A stretch of 64,000 nucleotides of DNA from Poa pratensis (lineage: Eukaryota > Streptophyta > Magnoliopsida > Poales > Poaceae): NCBI GenBank assembly GCA_947311845.1, contig CAMZMU010000063.1, positions 53,418,064-53,482,063 of the forward strand. Reading direction: 5' to 3'. A program made the translations under genes and the position numbers. This document shows positions 45,826-57,999 of the stretch, one piece after another. Under the pieces are notes generated by a model. The model saw nothing but the letters and a program-made list of their open reading frames with translations. It did not search any database and was not told the DNA's origin. How positions within the stretch are numbered: the first letter of the stretch is position 1; each line of letters starts with the position of its first letter.

Positions 45826-47333
45826 TGATAACCCACAAGTATAGGGGGTGTATCGTAGTACTTTCGATAAATAAGAGTGTCGAACCCAACGAGGAGCAGA
45901 AGGTGTTGACAAGCGGTTTTGATGAAGGATTCACTGTAAATGCTCACAGACAAGTTTTTAGGAGTTTTTGATATGACAGATAAATAAAGTACAAGTAAAT
46001 AAAATGCAGTAGTAATAGTTGCAGCGAGTGGCCCAATCCTTTCTACAGCAAAGGACAAGCCGGTTGTTGTACTTATAATGACCAAACGTTCTTGAGGACA
46101 CACGGGAGTATTGTCAAGTGCTTTCGCTTCATATAGTTGATTAATCTTCATTGTTTTGATAAGTGTTGTGTGGGTGAACCTATGCTAATGCACCGCCCTT
46201 CCTAGGACTAATACATACTTGTGATTATACCCCTTGCAAGCATCCGCAAATACAAGAAAGTAATTAAGTTAAACTAACCACAGCCTTAAACTTTGAGATC
46301 CTGCTATCCCTCATGCATCGATATACCAACGGGTGTTCAGGTTTCTGTCACTCCGGCAACCCCACAATTGGCAAACGAATACACAATGCATTCCCCTAGG
46401 CCCATAAAGGTGAAGTATCATGTAGTCGACGTTCACATGACACCACTAGAAGAATAACACCACAACTTAAGCATCAAACCATTAAATATTACTCAACATA
46501 GTTCACTACTAACATCAAGACTTCTCCCATGTCCTCAAGAACTAAACGAACTACTCACAAGACATCATACGGAACATGATCAGAGGTGATATGATGATGA
46601 ATAACAATCTGAACATAAACCTTAGTCCAATGGTTTCACCCAATAGCATCAATAACAAGAGTAATCAACACCGGGAGAGTTTCCCCTATGAAATAGACAA
46701 GATTCAGCCCTAGATGTTATAGCGGAGACGGGGTGCAGCGGCGGTGATGATGGTGTTGGCGGTGGAGATGATGATGATGATGATCCCGATGAAGTCCAGC
46801 TCGATGACGGTGATGATGGCGACGATTTCCCCCTCCGGGAGGGAATTTCCCCCGGCAGATTTCTTCCTGCAGGGGAGCTTTTCGCTCTCTGGTGTTTTCC
46901 GCCTCGTGGAGGCGGCGGAATATTTCGATGGCCGTCCCCGTGTGTTAGGGTTCGAGGGGGTCAAGTACGCGAAGGGGGAACGGCTGAGGTGGGCCAGGGC
47001 CCCCAAACCACCTGTCGGCGCGGCAGGGGGCCCCACCGCGCCAAGGGGTGAGGAGGGCCCACCATGGCCCATCTCAGCTCCCCCTTTTGGCCTCCTCCAT
47101 CTTCTGGTAAAATAGGAACTTCCATATGTCTCCTTCGATTTATTGATCTTCAGAAATAGTGCATCTCGACGGTGCTTTTTCCAGCAGAATCCTGACTCCG
47201 GTGTCCAATTCTCCATTATTCATCAAACATGCAAAATAGGTAAAATAACATAAGTAACACTTCTAAATATGAAATATATCGATGAATAGCAGTAAATTAT
47301 GATATAAAATAGTGATGCAAAATGGACGTATCA
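45826..47333 (-). repeat. 3' LTR of element C
   Basis: 1508 bp. Sense start is TGATACGTCCATTTTGCATC and the sense end is GGGTTATCA. It contains a short GAT microsatellite (about 46766-46785) and a GC-rich block near 46980-47060. Frames in it are duplicated in the other LTR and not genes. Confidence 0.93.
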
Positions 47334-47347
47334 ACCCCCCCAAGCTT
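47334..47347 (-). other. Polypurine tract of element C
   Basis: On the minus strand AAGCTTGGGGGGGT directly precedes the LTR start TGATACG. Confidence 0.8.
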
Positions 47348-49149
47348 AGACCTCGCTTGTCCCCAAGCGAAAACTGAGCTCAGTAAACATGACCACAAGT
47401 TTATGGAGCAAAGTGTCGATAAATAAAATACGGACAAGAAGCATCACATTCATTGATACACAAGTCATTCTAGACAGCAACTTCCCTTCATATAATCTAA
47501 CTTGAAATAAGTAAAGGGAACCACGATGAAGTGCATAAAGAGAACCATGATTGGTGAAGGCAAACTTAAACTCTTGGTCAGAGAACAATTAACAGATCAT
47601 ACTTATCTTTCGAGAAGAGTCTTTATATCAGAGCTTATATAGCAGAACTTACATGCCTTAATCATAACAGTCTCCTTACAGTCATTGATAACTTTCAAAG
47701 TTATATTCATTCGGATAAAAGCTATTGTGCGAAACAAGGAAATGAGAGATATGATTAGAAGTATCAACACATATAACTAATTGGATCTCAACAACTCAAA
47801 TGCTTGCTTGAGATAGAGAGGAATGGGTTTACTGACTCAACAATAATGTAAAAGATAGGCCCTTCGCAGAGGGAAGCAGGGATTAAATCATGTGCTAGAG
47901 CTTTTAAGTTTTGCAAAGCATATAGAGAGTATGAAAATAGTTGTTTGAGCTATGTATGTCGTTGTCAACGAATCGTAGTAAAGTGAACACTAACCCCTTG
48001 TCAACCAGACTTTCAAGAGCGGCTCCCATGAAGGACGTTATCTCTACCAGCAAGGTAGATCATCCCTCTTCTCTTTTGTTTACACATGTATTTTAGTTTC
48101 TTTATAGTTGACACTCCTCCCAACCTTTTGCTTACACAAGCCATGGCTAACCGAATCCTCGGGTGCCTTCCAACATTCACATACCATGGAGGAGTGTCTA
48201 TTTGCAAATTAAGTTGCTTACTGATAAATCAGGGCAAAACATGTGAAGAGAATTATTAATGAAAGTTGTAGTTAATTGGGACTGGGCACCCCATTTGCCA
48301 GCTCTTTTTGCAAATTGTTGGATAAGCGGTGTATATGCCACTAGTCCATTGGTGAAAGTCTGTTTGACAAAAGTGCTAGAGAAACTCTACAGAACCCTCA
48401 TGAGCTAATAAACAGTGACACAAAACTAGGAGTAATAAGTTTTGAATAATTTAAAGGTAGCACATGAAGTATTTACTTGGAATGGCGCAAAATACCATAT
48501 AGTAGGAAGTTATGGTGGACTCGAATGGCAATGGTTTGGCTCAAGGTTTGGATGTATGAGAAGCATTCCCTCTCGATACAGGTCTTTGGCTAGCAAGGTT
48601 ATGTAGCAAGCATAAGAGTTGAGGGATACAAACAATTATACAAGTGATAAGAATAATCATGCAATCTTCCTTAGAAGCACAAATAGTTTAACTTAAGAAT
48701 ACTAAGCTTATGAGCCACAAAGAAAGAAAGATCATGGAATAATATATTTGCATGCACTCCCTCTTCTACTTAAGTCTCAAAGTATTGTCTACTACTGACC
48801 AATGCTAAGTTTGCCAAAACCAAAAAGATTAACTTGGTGCTCTAAAAAGTGATCCCTATACTAACAACAAGGTTATCAATATGAAAGAGAATTGCAAGCT
48901 AAAATAAAGTATGCAGAAAGTAAATGATAAAACTTCTCATTAATATTTCATAACGGCAACTCACACCAAGGGATACATAGATAACCAACTAAAAGAGAGA
49001 TACTTCCACATTGCAAACCATCATATAAGATAACTTCCCTACTCACGATATGACTTTATGGAAAAGTAAAAGGTAAAGATAATGATGTGATACCGCGGCA
49101 CTCCCCCAAGCTTGGAACAAACCAAGGGGATGCCAATACTTATGATGAA
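47348..49149 (-). other. Untranslated 3' internal region of element C
   Basis: About 1.8 kb between the third ORF and the purine tract. AT-rich with only short chance frames; no domain recognised. Confidence 0.7.
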
Positions 49150-49681
49150 TTACTCCTTCGGTGGTGGATTGTTGATAAGCTTATCAACCAGCTCCTTCAG
49201 TTCATCAATCTTGTAGGTGAGGGCGCGAATCAGCTCAGAGTTGTGTTCGATGCGATTCATAAACTTGTCAGACTGCGAGTCCCAACTCTTGGAGTTGTTT
49301 CCCCACTCCTCAGCAGCAGAATCCCTCTTTCCTGTATTGTTAGAACGATCTATATTCCAACCACTAGGCAACTCAGCCTCCGGGATCCTCTCAATTTGAT
49401 GCTTATGGATAAGAGTATGGAAGGGGTTATTTTGCCTGGGGAAGATGTCCTGGGAGCCAAGAAGTGTCGTGGAACCTTCCCTCCGGTGCTCATCCGCGCC
49501 CTTGCCTGGGCTTGAATGGATTTGCCACCACTCCGATGCTTGCAACGGTAGCGCGCGGGTATTCGCGCGGGTCTTCCTCCACTTCTCCTTCATCTTCGCT
49601 CTTGACTTCCTCCTTCAGCTTGGGGTCTTGAGTCTCGTCTTCCAAAGGCTCCTTGCCCTTGTTGTTGTTGTTGGAGACCAT
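49150..49681 (-). pseudogene. Third ORF of element C (env position), one frameshift
   Basis: From MVSNNNNKGKEPLEDETQDP (ATG at 49681) an acidic N-terminus reads to PFKPRQGRG and stops. The neighbouring frame continues from about 49495 with DEHRREGSTTLLGSQDIFPR, HQIERIPEAELPSGWNIDRS and MNRIEHNSELIRALTYKIDE, and ends NNPPPKE. One base change in phase near 49495 would make a product of about 177 aa. The C-terminal part is heptad-like and probably coiled coil. It sits downstream of integrase, where Athila-type elements may carry an env-like gene. It has no signal peptide or membrane segment, so an envelope role is not supported. Function unknown. Confidence 0.55.
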
Positions 49682-50015
49682 GGCGCTTCTAAATCTGAAA
49701 ACAATATCTGGACAGAAACAGCTCGAAACGAAACACGATGAAAAGGCGAGATACGAACCTCGGGGGTTCGGGTGAGTTATATAGCAAAAAGTTTTACAAC
49801 ATAAGGAAGGTACAGGAGGAAACCTGATCGGAGACGAGCTCCGGGGTGCTCAAACCACCAGGCGGCGCGGCTGGGGGCCCACCGCGCCGACCTATGGTTT
49901 GGGCACCACGGGTGCCGTCTCCCATCCGGTTCGGTCTCTTATTTTTCCATATTTAATAAAAACGACGAAAATATCTTCTAGAAAGTTATTCGCGAAACTT
50001 TTCTTACCGAAACTG

Positions 50016-53000
50016 TTACCTATTCGAATCGAATTCTGCAGTCCCAGAAAAATGTTCTTCAATGAAAGTTTCCGGAGTCACCACTTTAATTGTATCAACC
50101 TCTTCATTAATAGAATCTCCAGAAATATAATGCTTGAGTCTTTGACCATTTACCACTTGTGTAGAGTTATCTTTCAATGAAGCAATTTTTATTGCACCTG
50201 AACGATACACCTCCACAATAACAAATGGTCCTTCCCATTTTGAGAGTAACTTTCCTGCAAAAAATCTGAGACGAGACCTATACAATAGAACTTTCTCACC
50301 AACATTAAATTCTCTTTTAAGAATTCTCCTATCATGCCATCTCTTAACTTTTTCTTTAAAGAGTCTAGCATTTTCATAAGCCTCACTTCTCCATTCATCT
50401 AAAGAACTTAAGTGCAACAACCTTTTCTCACCGGCAAGTTTAAAATCTCTATTAAGTTCTCTCACTGCCCAATAAGCTTTGTGTTCTAATTCTAAAGGCA
50501 AGTGACAAGCTTTACCATAAACCATTTTATAAGGAGACATGCCCATGGGGTTCTTATAAGCAGTTCTATAAGCCCATAAAGCATCATTTAACTTACTAGC
50601 CCAATTTTTTCTAGATTTATTAACAGTCTTTTGCAAGATAGATTTAATCTCCCTATTTGACAATTCTACTTGTCCACTAGTTTGAGGATGATAGGCTGAA
50701 GCAATTCTATGATTAACACCATATTTAGCAAGAGTCTTTCTAAAACCACCATGGATAAAATGAGAACCTCCATCAGTCATAAGATATCTAGGTACACCAA
50801 ACCTAGGAAAAATGACATCTTGAAGCATTTTTAAAGAGGTCTCACCATCAGCACTTTTAGTAGGTATAGCTTCTACCCATTTAGTGACATAATCAACAGC
50901 AACAAGTATATGAGTATTACCTTGTGAAGAAGGAAAAGGACCCATGAAGTCGAATCCCCAACAATCAAATGGTTCAATAACAAGAGAATAACTCATAGGC
51001 ATTTCATTGCGTCTAGAGATATTACCAACCCTTTGACATTCATCACAAGATAAAATAAACTTTCTTGCATCCTTAAAGAGGGTAGGCCAATAAAAACCTG
51101 ATTGTAGAACTTTCTGCGCAGTTCTATCTCCAGCGTGATGCCCTCCATAAGCACTTCCATGGCATTTCCTCAGTATTTCCTGTTGTTCATATTCAGGAAC
51201 ACATCTTCGCATAATACCATCGACTCCTTCTTTATATAAGTGTGGGTCATCCCAAAAGTAATGCCGCAAGTCATAAAAGAATTTCCTTCTTTGCTGAGCT
51301 GAAAAGGTTGGAGGCAAGTACTTGGAAACAATAAAGTTAGCATAATCAGCATACCAAGGACTATCTCGCGAACTTACACTTATTGCAGCCAATTGTTCAT
51401 TTGGAAAGCTATCATTAACAGGAATAGGATCATAAGGAATGCTTTCCAATCTAGACAAATTATCAGCAACAGGATTTTCAGCACCTTTTCTATCTATGAT
51501 ATGCAAATCAAATTCTTGCAAAAGAAGTACCCATCTAATAAGCCTTGGCTTAGCATCTTTCTTTTCCATAAGGTATCTAATTGCAGCATGATCAGTATGA
51601 ATAGTGACTTTCGAATCAACTATGTAGGGTCGAAATTTGTCACAAGCAAAAACTACAGCTAGAAATTCTTTTTCAGTAGTGGCATAATTCTTTTGAGCAG
51701 AATCAAGAGTTTTACTAGCATAATGAATAACATTTAACTTTTTATCTACTCGCTGCCCAAGAACAGCGCCTACAGCATAATCACTAGCATCACACATAAT
51801 TTCAAAAGGTAAATTCCAATCAGGTGGTTCAACTACAGGAGCGGTGATTAAAGCCTTTTTCAAAGTTTCAAAAGCTTCCTTACAATCATCATCAAAAACA
51901 AAGGGTACATCTTTTTGAAGAAGATTAGTAAGAGGCTTGGAAATTTTAGAGAAATCTTTAATAAACCTCCTATAAAAACCAGCATGACCAAGAATACTAC
52001 GAATACCTTTAACATCTTTGGGACAAGGCATCTTTTCAATTGCCTCCACTTTAGCTCGATCAACTTCAATACCTCTTTCAGAAATTTTGTGTCCAAGAAC
52101 AATTCCTTCATTAACCATAAAGTGGCATTTCTCCCAATTAAGAACAAGGCTAGTTTCTTCACATCTCTGCAAAACTTTGTCAAGGTTGTGCAAACAATTA
52201 TCAAAGGAAGTTCCATAGACGGAGAAATCGTCCATGAAGACTTCCACAATTTCCTCACAAAAGCCATGAAAAATAGCAGACATGCATCTTTGAAAAGTAG
52301 CAGGAGCATTACATAAACCAAAAGGCATACGTCTATAAGCATAAGTTCCATAAGGACAAGTAAAAGTAGTTTTCTCTTGATCTTGCGCTCTCACAGCAAT
52401 TTGAGAAAACCCAGAATACCCATCAAGGAAACAAAAGTGAGTTTTCTTGGACAACCTCTCAAGCATTTGATCAATAAAAGGCAAAGGATAATGATCTTTC
52501 TTAGTTACTTTGTTAACCTTTCTAAAATCAATGCACATCCTATAACCAACTACTACTCTTTGAGGAATTAGTTCATCATTTTCATTAGGAACAACGGTAA
52601 TTCCTCCTTTCTTAGGAACACAATGCACAGGACTTACCCATCTACTATCAGCAATAGGATAAATAATACCAGCTTCAAGAAGTTTTAATACCTCATTTCT
52701 TACCACTTCTTTCATCTTGGGTATTAAACGACGCTGATGCTCAACAACAGGCTTTGCATCAGGTTCCATGTTGATGGCGTGCTGACATATAGTAGGAGAA
52801 ATTCCCTTCAGGTCATCAAGAGTATATCCCATAGCTCCGCGGTGTTTCCTCAACACTCCCAATAACCTTTCCTCCTCTGTACCTGAAAGTTTAGAGCTGA
52901 TAATAACAGGATATATTTTCTTATCATCAATATAAGCATATTTAAGATTATCAGGCAGAGGTTTCAAATCAAAAACAGGATCCTCCTTGGGTGGCATTGT

Positions 53001-54038
53001 GGTACCCAAATCTTCCACAGGTAAATTGTGTTTGAGCATAGGTTGACGAAGGAATACTTCATCAAGCTCATTCCTTTCTTCCCTGAAGTTCTCACTTTCA
53101 TGATTCTCCATATGTTGCTGCAAAGCATTGTTAGGAGCAAGAACAATAGATGCAAGTTGAGCAATTTCAAAATCCTCACTAGGCAATTCAGTTTCATAAG
53201 GTGCTTTAGCAAATTTAGAGAAATTGAATTCATAAGATTCACCAGCAAATTTAGTAAAGATTTTCTCTTTCTTACAATCTATAACAGCACCACAAGTATT
53301 CAGAAAAGGTCTACCAAAAATAATAGGACAACTATCATTGGCAGCCGACCCAAGTACAAGAAAATCAGCAGGGTATTTAGTCTTACCACAAAGGACTTCG
53401 ACATCTCTAATGATACCAATTGGAGAGATAGTTTCCCTATTAGCAAGCTGAATAACCACATCAATCTCTTCAAGTTTACAAGGAGCAATTTCGTGCATAA
53501 TTTCCCTGTAAAGCTCATAAGGAATAGCACTAGAACTTGCACCAATATCACATAAACCATAATAGCAATGATCACCTATCCCAACAGAAAGCACAGGAAC
53601 ACTAGACTTCCTAGAACTTTTAGGATGTGAGACAATATTAGAAGCATCCTCACAAAAGATAATGTGTCTATCTTCTAAATTTTCAGTGACAAGATCTTTA
53701 ACCAATGCTACAACAGGTTCAACAGTTATTTGCTCATCAGGTTTGGTAGTTTTCTTATTACTTTTACTAACAACACCAGTTATGATAGTATGTTCCTTAA
53801 TCTTATTAGGAAAAGGAACTTTTTCAATATAAGGTTCTGGAATAATGCGATCAGCAACATTAACCTCAACACCTTTAGATATATGAGAAACAGATTCATC
53901 TTTATATGGTTCATGATAATTTTTAAAACCCTCCTTCGGCAAACCGAAATAGGAAGCAAAGGCTTTATAAAAGTTTGCAACAATTTGAGAGTCAAGACCA
54001 TAAGTAGTGCTAATTTTGCGATAATCATCAGTATCCAT
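50016..54038 (-). CDS. Pol polyprotein of element C (protease, RT, RNase H, integrase)
   Basis: A 1340-aa frame without stops from [10 protein letters not shown]; the ATG is just the first in the frame, since pol normally continues from gag. Retropepsin: [11 protein letters not shown] with Asp at 164, and [12 protein letters not shown] near 240-250. [15 protein letters not shown] near 471, [28 protein letters not shown] near 537 and catalytic FMDDF at 601-605. RNase [14 protein letters not shown] near 748 and [10 protein letters not shown] near 814. Integrase: His960/His967-Cys998/Cys1001 zinc site, then the DDE triad Asp1030 (GFDFMGPF), Asp1089 (MTDGGSHF) and Glu1125 (GQVELSNRE). There is no chromodomain, as expected for the Athila group. 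All catalytic residues are present, so the enzymes could be active if expressed. Confidence 0.96.
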   Translation of the reverse strand: MDTDDYRKISTTYGLDSQIVANFYKAFASYFGLPKEGFKNYHEPYKDESVSHISKGVEVNVADRIIPEPYIEKVPFPNKIKEHTIITGVVSKSNKKTTKPDEQITVEPVVALVKDLVTENLEDRHIIFCEDASNIVSHPKSSRKSSVPVLSVGIGDHCYYGLCDIGASSSAIPYELYREIMHEIAPCKLEEIDVVIQLANRETISPIGIIRDVEVLCGKTKYPADFLVLGSAANDSCPIIFGRPFLNTCGAVIDCKKEKIFTKFAGESYEFNFSKFAKAPYETELPSEDFEIAQLASIVLAPNNALQQHMENHESENFREERNELDEVFLRQPMLKHNLPVEDLGTTMPPKEDPVFDLKPLPDNLKYAYIDDKKIYPVIISSKLSGTEEERLLGVLRKHRGAMGYTLDDLKGISPTICQHAINMEPDAKPVVEHQRRLIPKMKEVVRNEVLKLLEAGIIYPIADSRWVSPVHCVPKKGGITVVPNENDELIPQRVVVGYRMCIDFRKVNKVTKKDHYPLPFIDQMLERLSKKTHFCFLDGYSGFSQIAVRAQDQEKTTFTCPYGTYAYRRMPFGLCNAPATFQRCMSAIFHGFCEEIVEVFMDDFSVYGTSFDNCLHNLDKVLQRCEETSLVLNWEKCHFMVNEGIVLGHKISERGIEVDRAKVEAIEKMPCPKDVKGIRSILGHAGFYRRFIKDFSKISKPLTNLLQKDVPFVFDDDCKEAFETLKKALITAPVVEPPDWNLPFEIMCDASDYAVGAVLGQRVDKKLNVIHYASKTLDSAQKNYATTEKEFLAVVFACDKFRPYIVDSKVTIHTDHAAIRYLMEKKDAKPRLIRWVLLLQEFDLHIIDRKGAENPVADNLSRLESIPYDPIPVNDSFPNEQLAAISVSSRDSPWYADYANFIVSKYLPPTFSAQQRRKFFYDLRHYFWDDPHLYKEGVDGIMRRCVPEYEQQEILRKCHGSAYGGHHAGDRTAQKVLQSGFYWPTLFKDARKFILSCDECQRVGNISRRNEMPMSYSLVIEPFDCWGFDFMGPFPSSQGNTHILVAVDYVTKWVEAIPTKSADGETSLKMLQDVIFPRFGVPRYLMTDGGSHFIHGGFRKTLAKYGVNHRIASAYHPQTSGQVELSNREIKSILQKTVNKSRKNWASKLNDALWAYRTAYKNPMGMSPYKMVYGKACHLPLELEHKAYWAVRELNRDFKLAGEKRLLHLSSLDEWRSEAYENARLFKEKVKRWHDRRILKREFNVGEKVLLYRSRLRFFAGKLLSKWEGPFVIVEVYRSGAIKIASLKDNSTQVVNGQRLKHYISGDSINEEVDTIKVVTPETFIEEHFSGTAEFDSNR

Positions 54039-54075
54039 AAAATTTTTAACACACTCAAAGTCATAGTTATACCTG

Positions 54076-54730
54076 ACTCCCTACCTTTGTCATTCTCCCA
54101 TCCTTCAGTGTTCTCCTGAATCCGATCAAGAAGGTCCCACTTAAACTCTTCTTTATTACGAGTGAACGATCCAGCACAAGTGGTATCCAATAGAGTTTTA
54201 TCTTGAAAGGAGAGTCTTGCATAAAAGTTATCAATAACAATATTACCAGGAAGCTCATGAATGGGACATTTGAGCATTAATGCCTTCAATCTCCCCCACG
54301 CTTGAGCGATACTCTCTCCATCATAGGGCCAGAAGTTATATATGAGGTTCCGATCCTTATGAATCTCACTTGGAGGATAGAATTTGGAGTAAAAGAGAGG
54401 TACAATTTCCTCCCATCCAAGAGAATACCCATTCTTCAGCAGTTTATACCAATGTGCAGCTTTACCAGACAGTGATAGAGAGAATAATTTCTTCTTAACT
54501 TCTCCCATCGAGATACCTGCACACTTAAATAACTCGCACAATTCATGCAGAAATAACAAATGATCTCCAGGATGGACAGTTCCATCTCCTGCATAGCGGT
54601 TATTTGTGACACGTTCAACAATTTTCATAGGAATTTTGAACGGTATTACCTGCTCATCTGGCGCCTCCTCTACTACCTTAGCAGTGGTAGTTGTTTTCCC
54701 AAATAGGAATTCAAGAGAAGACCCCTCCAT
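54076..54730 (-). CDS. Gag of element C, separated from pol by a frameshift
   Basis: From [18 protein letters not shown] about 218 codons encode the retrotransposon gag domain: [77 protein letters not shown]. Pol sequence begins in another frame at about 54070 (YDFECVKNF), while in this family gag and pol are usually one frame. So one base was probably lost near 54074. Without frameshifting, Pol would not be made from gag initiation. No CCHC knuckle was seen. Confidence 0.85.
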
Positions 54731-54817
54731 AATGAGATATAGCAGCAGGCAAAAATAAAAACAGCACGTACAATAAATGTTTCCCTTACCAATTCCACTT
54801 ACCAATAGCGCTACACT

Positions 54818-54834
54818 CCCCGGCAACGGCGCCA
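54818..54834 (-). other. Primer-binding site of element C (tRNA-Asp type)
   Basis: The minus strand reads TGGCGCCGTTGCCGGGG, 11 bases after the 5' LTR; identical to the sites in A and B. Confidence 0.9.
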
Positions 54835-54845
54835 GAAAATAGTCT

Positions 54846-56348
54846 TGATAACCCACAAGTATAGGGGGTGTATCGTAGTACTTTCGATAAATAAGAGTGT
54901 CGAACCCAACGAGGAGCAGAAGGTGTTGACAAGCGGTTTTGATGAAGGATTCACTGTAAATGCTCACAGACAAGTTTTTAGGAGTTTTTGATATGACAGA
55001 TAAATAAAGTACAAGTAAATAAAATGCAGTAGTAATAGTTGCAGCGAGTGGCCCAATCCTTTCTACAGCAAAGGACAAGCCGGTTGTTGTACTTATAATG
55101 ACCAAACGTTCTTGAGGACACACGGGATATTGTCAAGTGCTTTCGCTTCATATAGTTGATTAATCTTCATTGTTTTGATAAGTGTTGTGTGGGTGAACCT
55201 ATGCTAATGCACCGCCCTTCCTAGGACTAATACATACTTGTGATTATACCCCTTGCAAGCATCCGCAAATACAAGAAAGTAATTAAGTTAAACTAACCAC
55301 AGCCTTAAACTTTGAGATCCTGCTATCCCTCATGCATCGATATACCAACGGGTGTTCAGGTTTCTGTCACTCCGGCAACCCCACAATTGGCAAACGAATA
55401 CACAATGCATTCCCCTAGGCCCATAAAGGTGAAGTATCATGTAGTCGACGTTCACATGACACCACTAGAAGAATAACACCACAACTTAAGCATCAAACCA
55501 TTAAATATTACTCAACATAGTTCACTACTAACATCAAGACTTCTCCCATGTCCTCAAGAACTAAACGAACTACTCACAAGACATCATACGGAACATGATC
55601 AGAGGTGATATGATGATGAATAACAATCTGAACATAAACCTTAGTCCAATGGTTTCACCCAATAGCATCAATAACAAGAGTAATCAACACCGGGAGAGTT
55701 TCCCCTATGAAATAGACAAGATTCAGCCCTAGATGTTATAACGGAGACGGGGTGCAGCGGCGGTGATGATGGTGTTGGCGGTGGAGATGATGATGATGAT
55801 GATCCCGATGAAGTCCAGCTCGATGACGGTGATGATGGCGACGATTTCCCCCTCCGGGAGGGAATTTCCCCCGGCAGATTTCTTCCTGCAGGGGAGCTTT
55901 TCGCTCTCTGGTGTTTTCCGCCTCGTGGAGGCGGCGGAATATTTCGATGGCCGTCCCCGTGTGTTAGGGTTCGAGGGGGTCAAGTACGCGAAGGGGGAAC
56001 GGCTGAGGTGGGCCAGGGCCCCCAAACCACCTGTCGGCGCGGCAGGGGGCCCCACCGCGCCAAGGGGTGAGGAGGGCCCACCATGGCCCATCTCAGCTCC
56101 CCTTTTGGCCTCCTCCATCTTCTGGTAAAATAGGAACTTCCATATGTCTCCTTCGATTTATTGATCTTCAGAAATAGTGCATCTCGACGGTGCTTTTTCC
56201 AGCAGAATCCTGACTCCGGTGTCCAATTCTCCATTATTCATCAAACATGCAAAATAGGTAAAATAACAGTAACACTTCTAAATATGAAATATATCGATGA
56301 ATAGCAGTAAATTATGATATAAAATAGTGATGCAAAATGGACGTATCA
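54846..56348 (-). repeat. 5' LTR of element C
   Basis: 1503 bp. Differences seen by eye from the other LTR: indels near 55127, 56101 and 56266, and one substitution near 55741. Confidence 0.93.
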
Positions 56349-56353
56349 GTTTG

Positions 56354-57999
56354 CACACGTCCAACTTCTGTTTTTTGATCGAAACACTTTATCTCATAAA
56401 TTTGGAGCGTCTTTTTGTTTGTTTTGGTTTGATTTTTTGAGAGACCACCACACTATCATTTATATATGGGAGAGCTACTGGAAATAAGGGTTGAAATATG
56501 TTGGATGCTTTTATAAGATTGGGAAAAGGGATGTTTGAGTTGATTTTTAATGATACATATAGTTGCATGATTCATGAGCTTGTTTATGAGTAATAGTTTG
56601 CAAATCCTTTTTGAAGAGCTATCACTTATTCATGTTTTGGTGCTGATTGTTATTTTACTTGGTTTAACATGGATTAGTTAGTTCTATGGACACTCATGCA
56701 TGCATCTAGATGGTCAACTTTCTCCCTTTTGCTAGCCCAAACATTCCAACAAGTCAAAACTTGTTTCCAACACCTTCAACCAAAGTTATTCCAGTGAGTC
56801 CACCATATCTACCTACTAGCTATATGCTATTCCGAGTATGATCATCATGATATTTGTGTTATCTATACCTCTGAATGAAAATGATTATGTTATTGATTGC
56901 CATGGGAAAAGTTGGTTATATAGCTCTCATGAACTTGATGCACATTTTTACTATCATTGCTATAAATAAAACATGACCCATTGTGATTAAGATTATGATG
57001 CTAGTGGCTTGATAAATGTCCGAGGTTGGGAGTTAGCCCATATGTGCTGTCACATGCAAAGCTTTCAACATGCTCCATTTAGTTGATATCATGTGCTTTT
57101 GTCGATGGATGCCTATCATGGTGAAATAAGGGGGAAATGATTTAGTTTGAATGAGTTTGTATAAATGGTTAGAGAGACGCCTGGGCCGCTAATCTAAGCC
57201 ATGCATTATTCATGGTGGAAATTTACTTGCATGCTATGGTGAATTATCTATGACACACCTTACAATAAAAAGCTATTACAATGGTAAATAAAAGGGTGTT
57301 GAGGTTTTTCATCTTGTTTGTTTGTCTTGTCATTTTGATATGGGCTTGTTCCATATCCTGGGACAAGAGGTACCCCAGTTGACGCTCTTGATGATACTAT
57401 TATTACTTACAATGATAGATAACTTGAACTTGCTTTTCCCAAGTTGAGTAACTCGTGGTGTAGGTACTTGTATTCAAGGGGCATGAGACATTCAACCTTT
57501 ACTTTGTCAAGCACACTACTCATATTTGCTCTCACATTAAACTATAATCATTCAAGATGCTATGATAGGAGAATGAGAGCTTGACACCAAGTATTACCAC
57601 ATTGCCATCATTAACTTAAGTAGGAGAGTTTGGAGGTTAGATGAAACTTATGCATGCTTTACCTCTACTCACTTATTCATCTTTCTAAAGTGTCCACCAA
57701 ACATATTCAGATTTTCATCATCACTCTATGGACCACATGTATGCAAAAGTAAGAATGTCCATATTACTATCTGTTATGATACACTTTGTGAACTATCAAT
57801 GAACATCCTTGTCTTGAATACTTGATATCACTTCATAAACTATTTTGCATATTGCTACTCCTTTGAAGAATGAATCATTTGACTCTATGTAGCAGTATCA
57901 ATCATCTTTGATATCCATTGTTAGTGCTATATTGCAAAGTCCATGTTAATTTTATCACCTTCATACTCGAGGACGAGTATGGGTTAAGCTTGGGGATGT
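56354..57999 (+). other. Untranslated internal region and purine tract of element B, right of element C
   Basis: Collinear with 3863-5527 of element A. No ORF. Ends AAGCTTGGGGATGT before the 3' LTR. Confidence 0.8.

Larger units (their letters stand above)
45826..56348 (-). mobile_element. Element C: full-length Athila-type Gypsy retrotransposon with intact pol
   Basis: The LTRs lie at 45826-47333 and 54846-56348, with the 5-bp target duplication GTTTG at 45821-45825 and 56349-56353. The uninterrupted site is seen in element A. Read on the minus strand: 5' LTR, tRNA-Asp primer site, gag, a 1340-aa protease-RT-RNase H-integrase ORF, a small third ORF, a 1.8-kb untranslated region and a purine tract. 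By eye the LTRs differ by one substitution and three small indels, so it is young and inserted in B after B was in place. Movement would now need a repaired gag-pol junction. Confidence 0.95.

Noticed and set aside
46710..47216. 168-codon frame and its partner at 55729-56118
   Set aside because: Both lie within the LTRs of element C; low-complexity Ile/Met runs come from a GAT microsatellite.
49150..49681. Envelope protein gene
   Set aside because: Position fits, but there is no signal peptide, transmembrane segment or cysteine pattern to support it; kept only as an unknown third ORF.
52018..53555. 60-175 codon + strand frames across element C pol
   Set aside because: Antisense shadows of the intact pol ORF.
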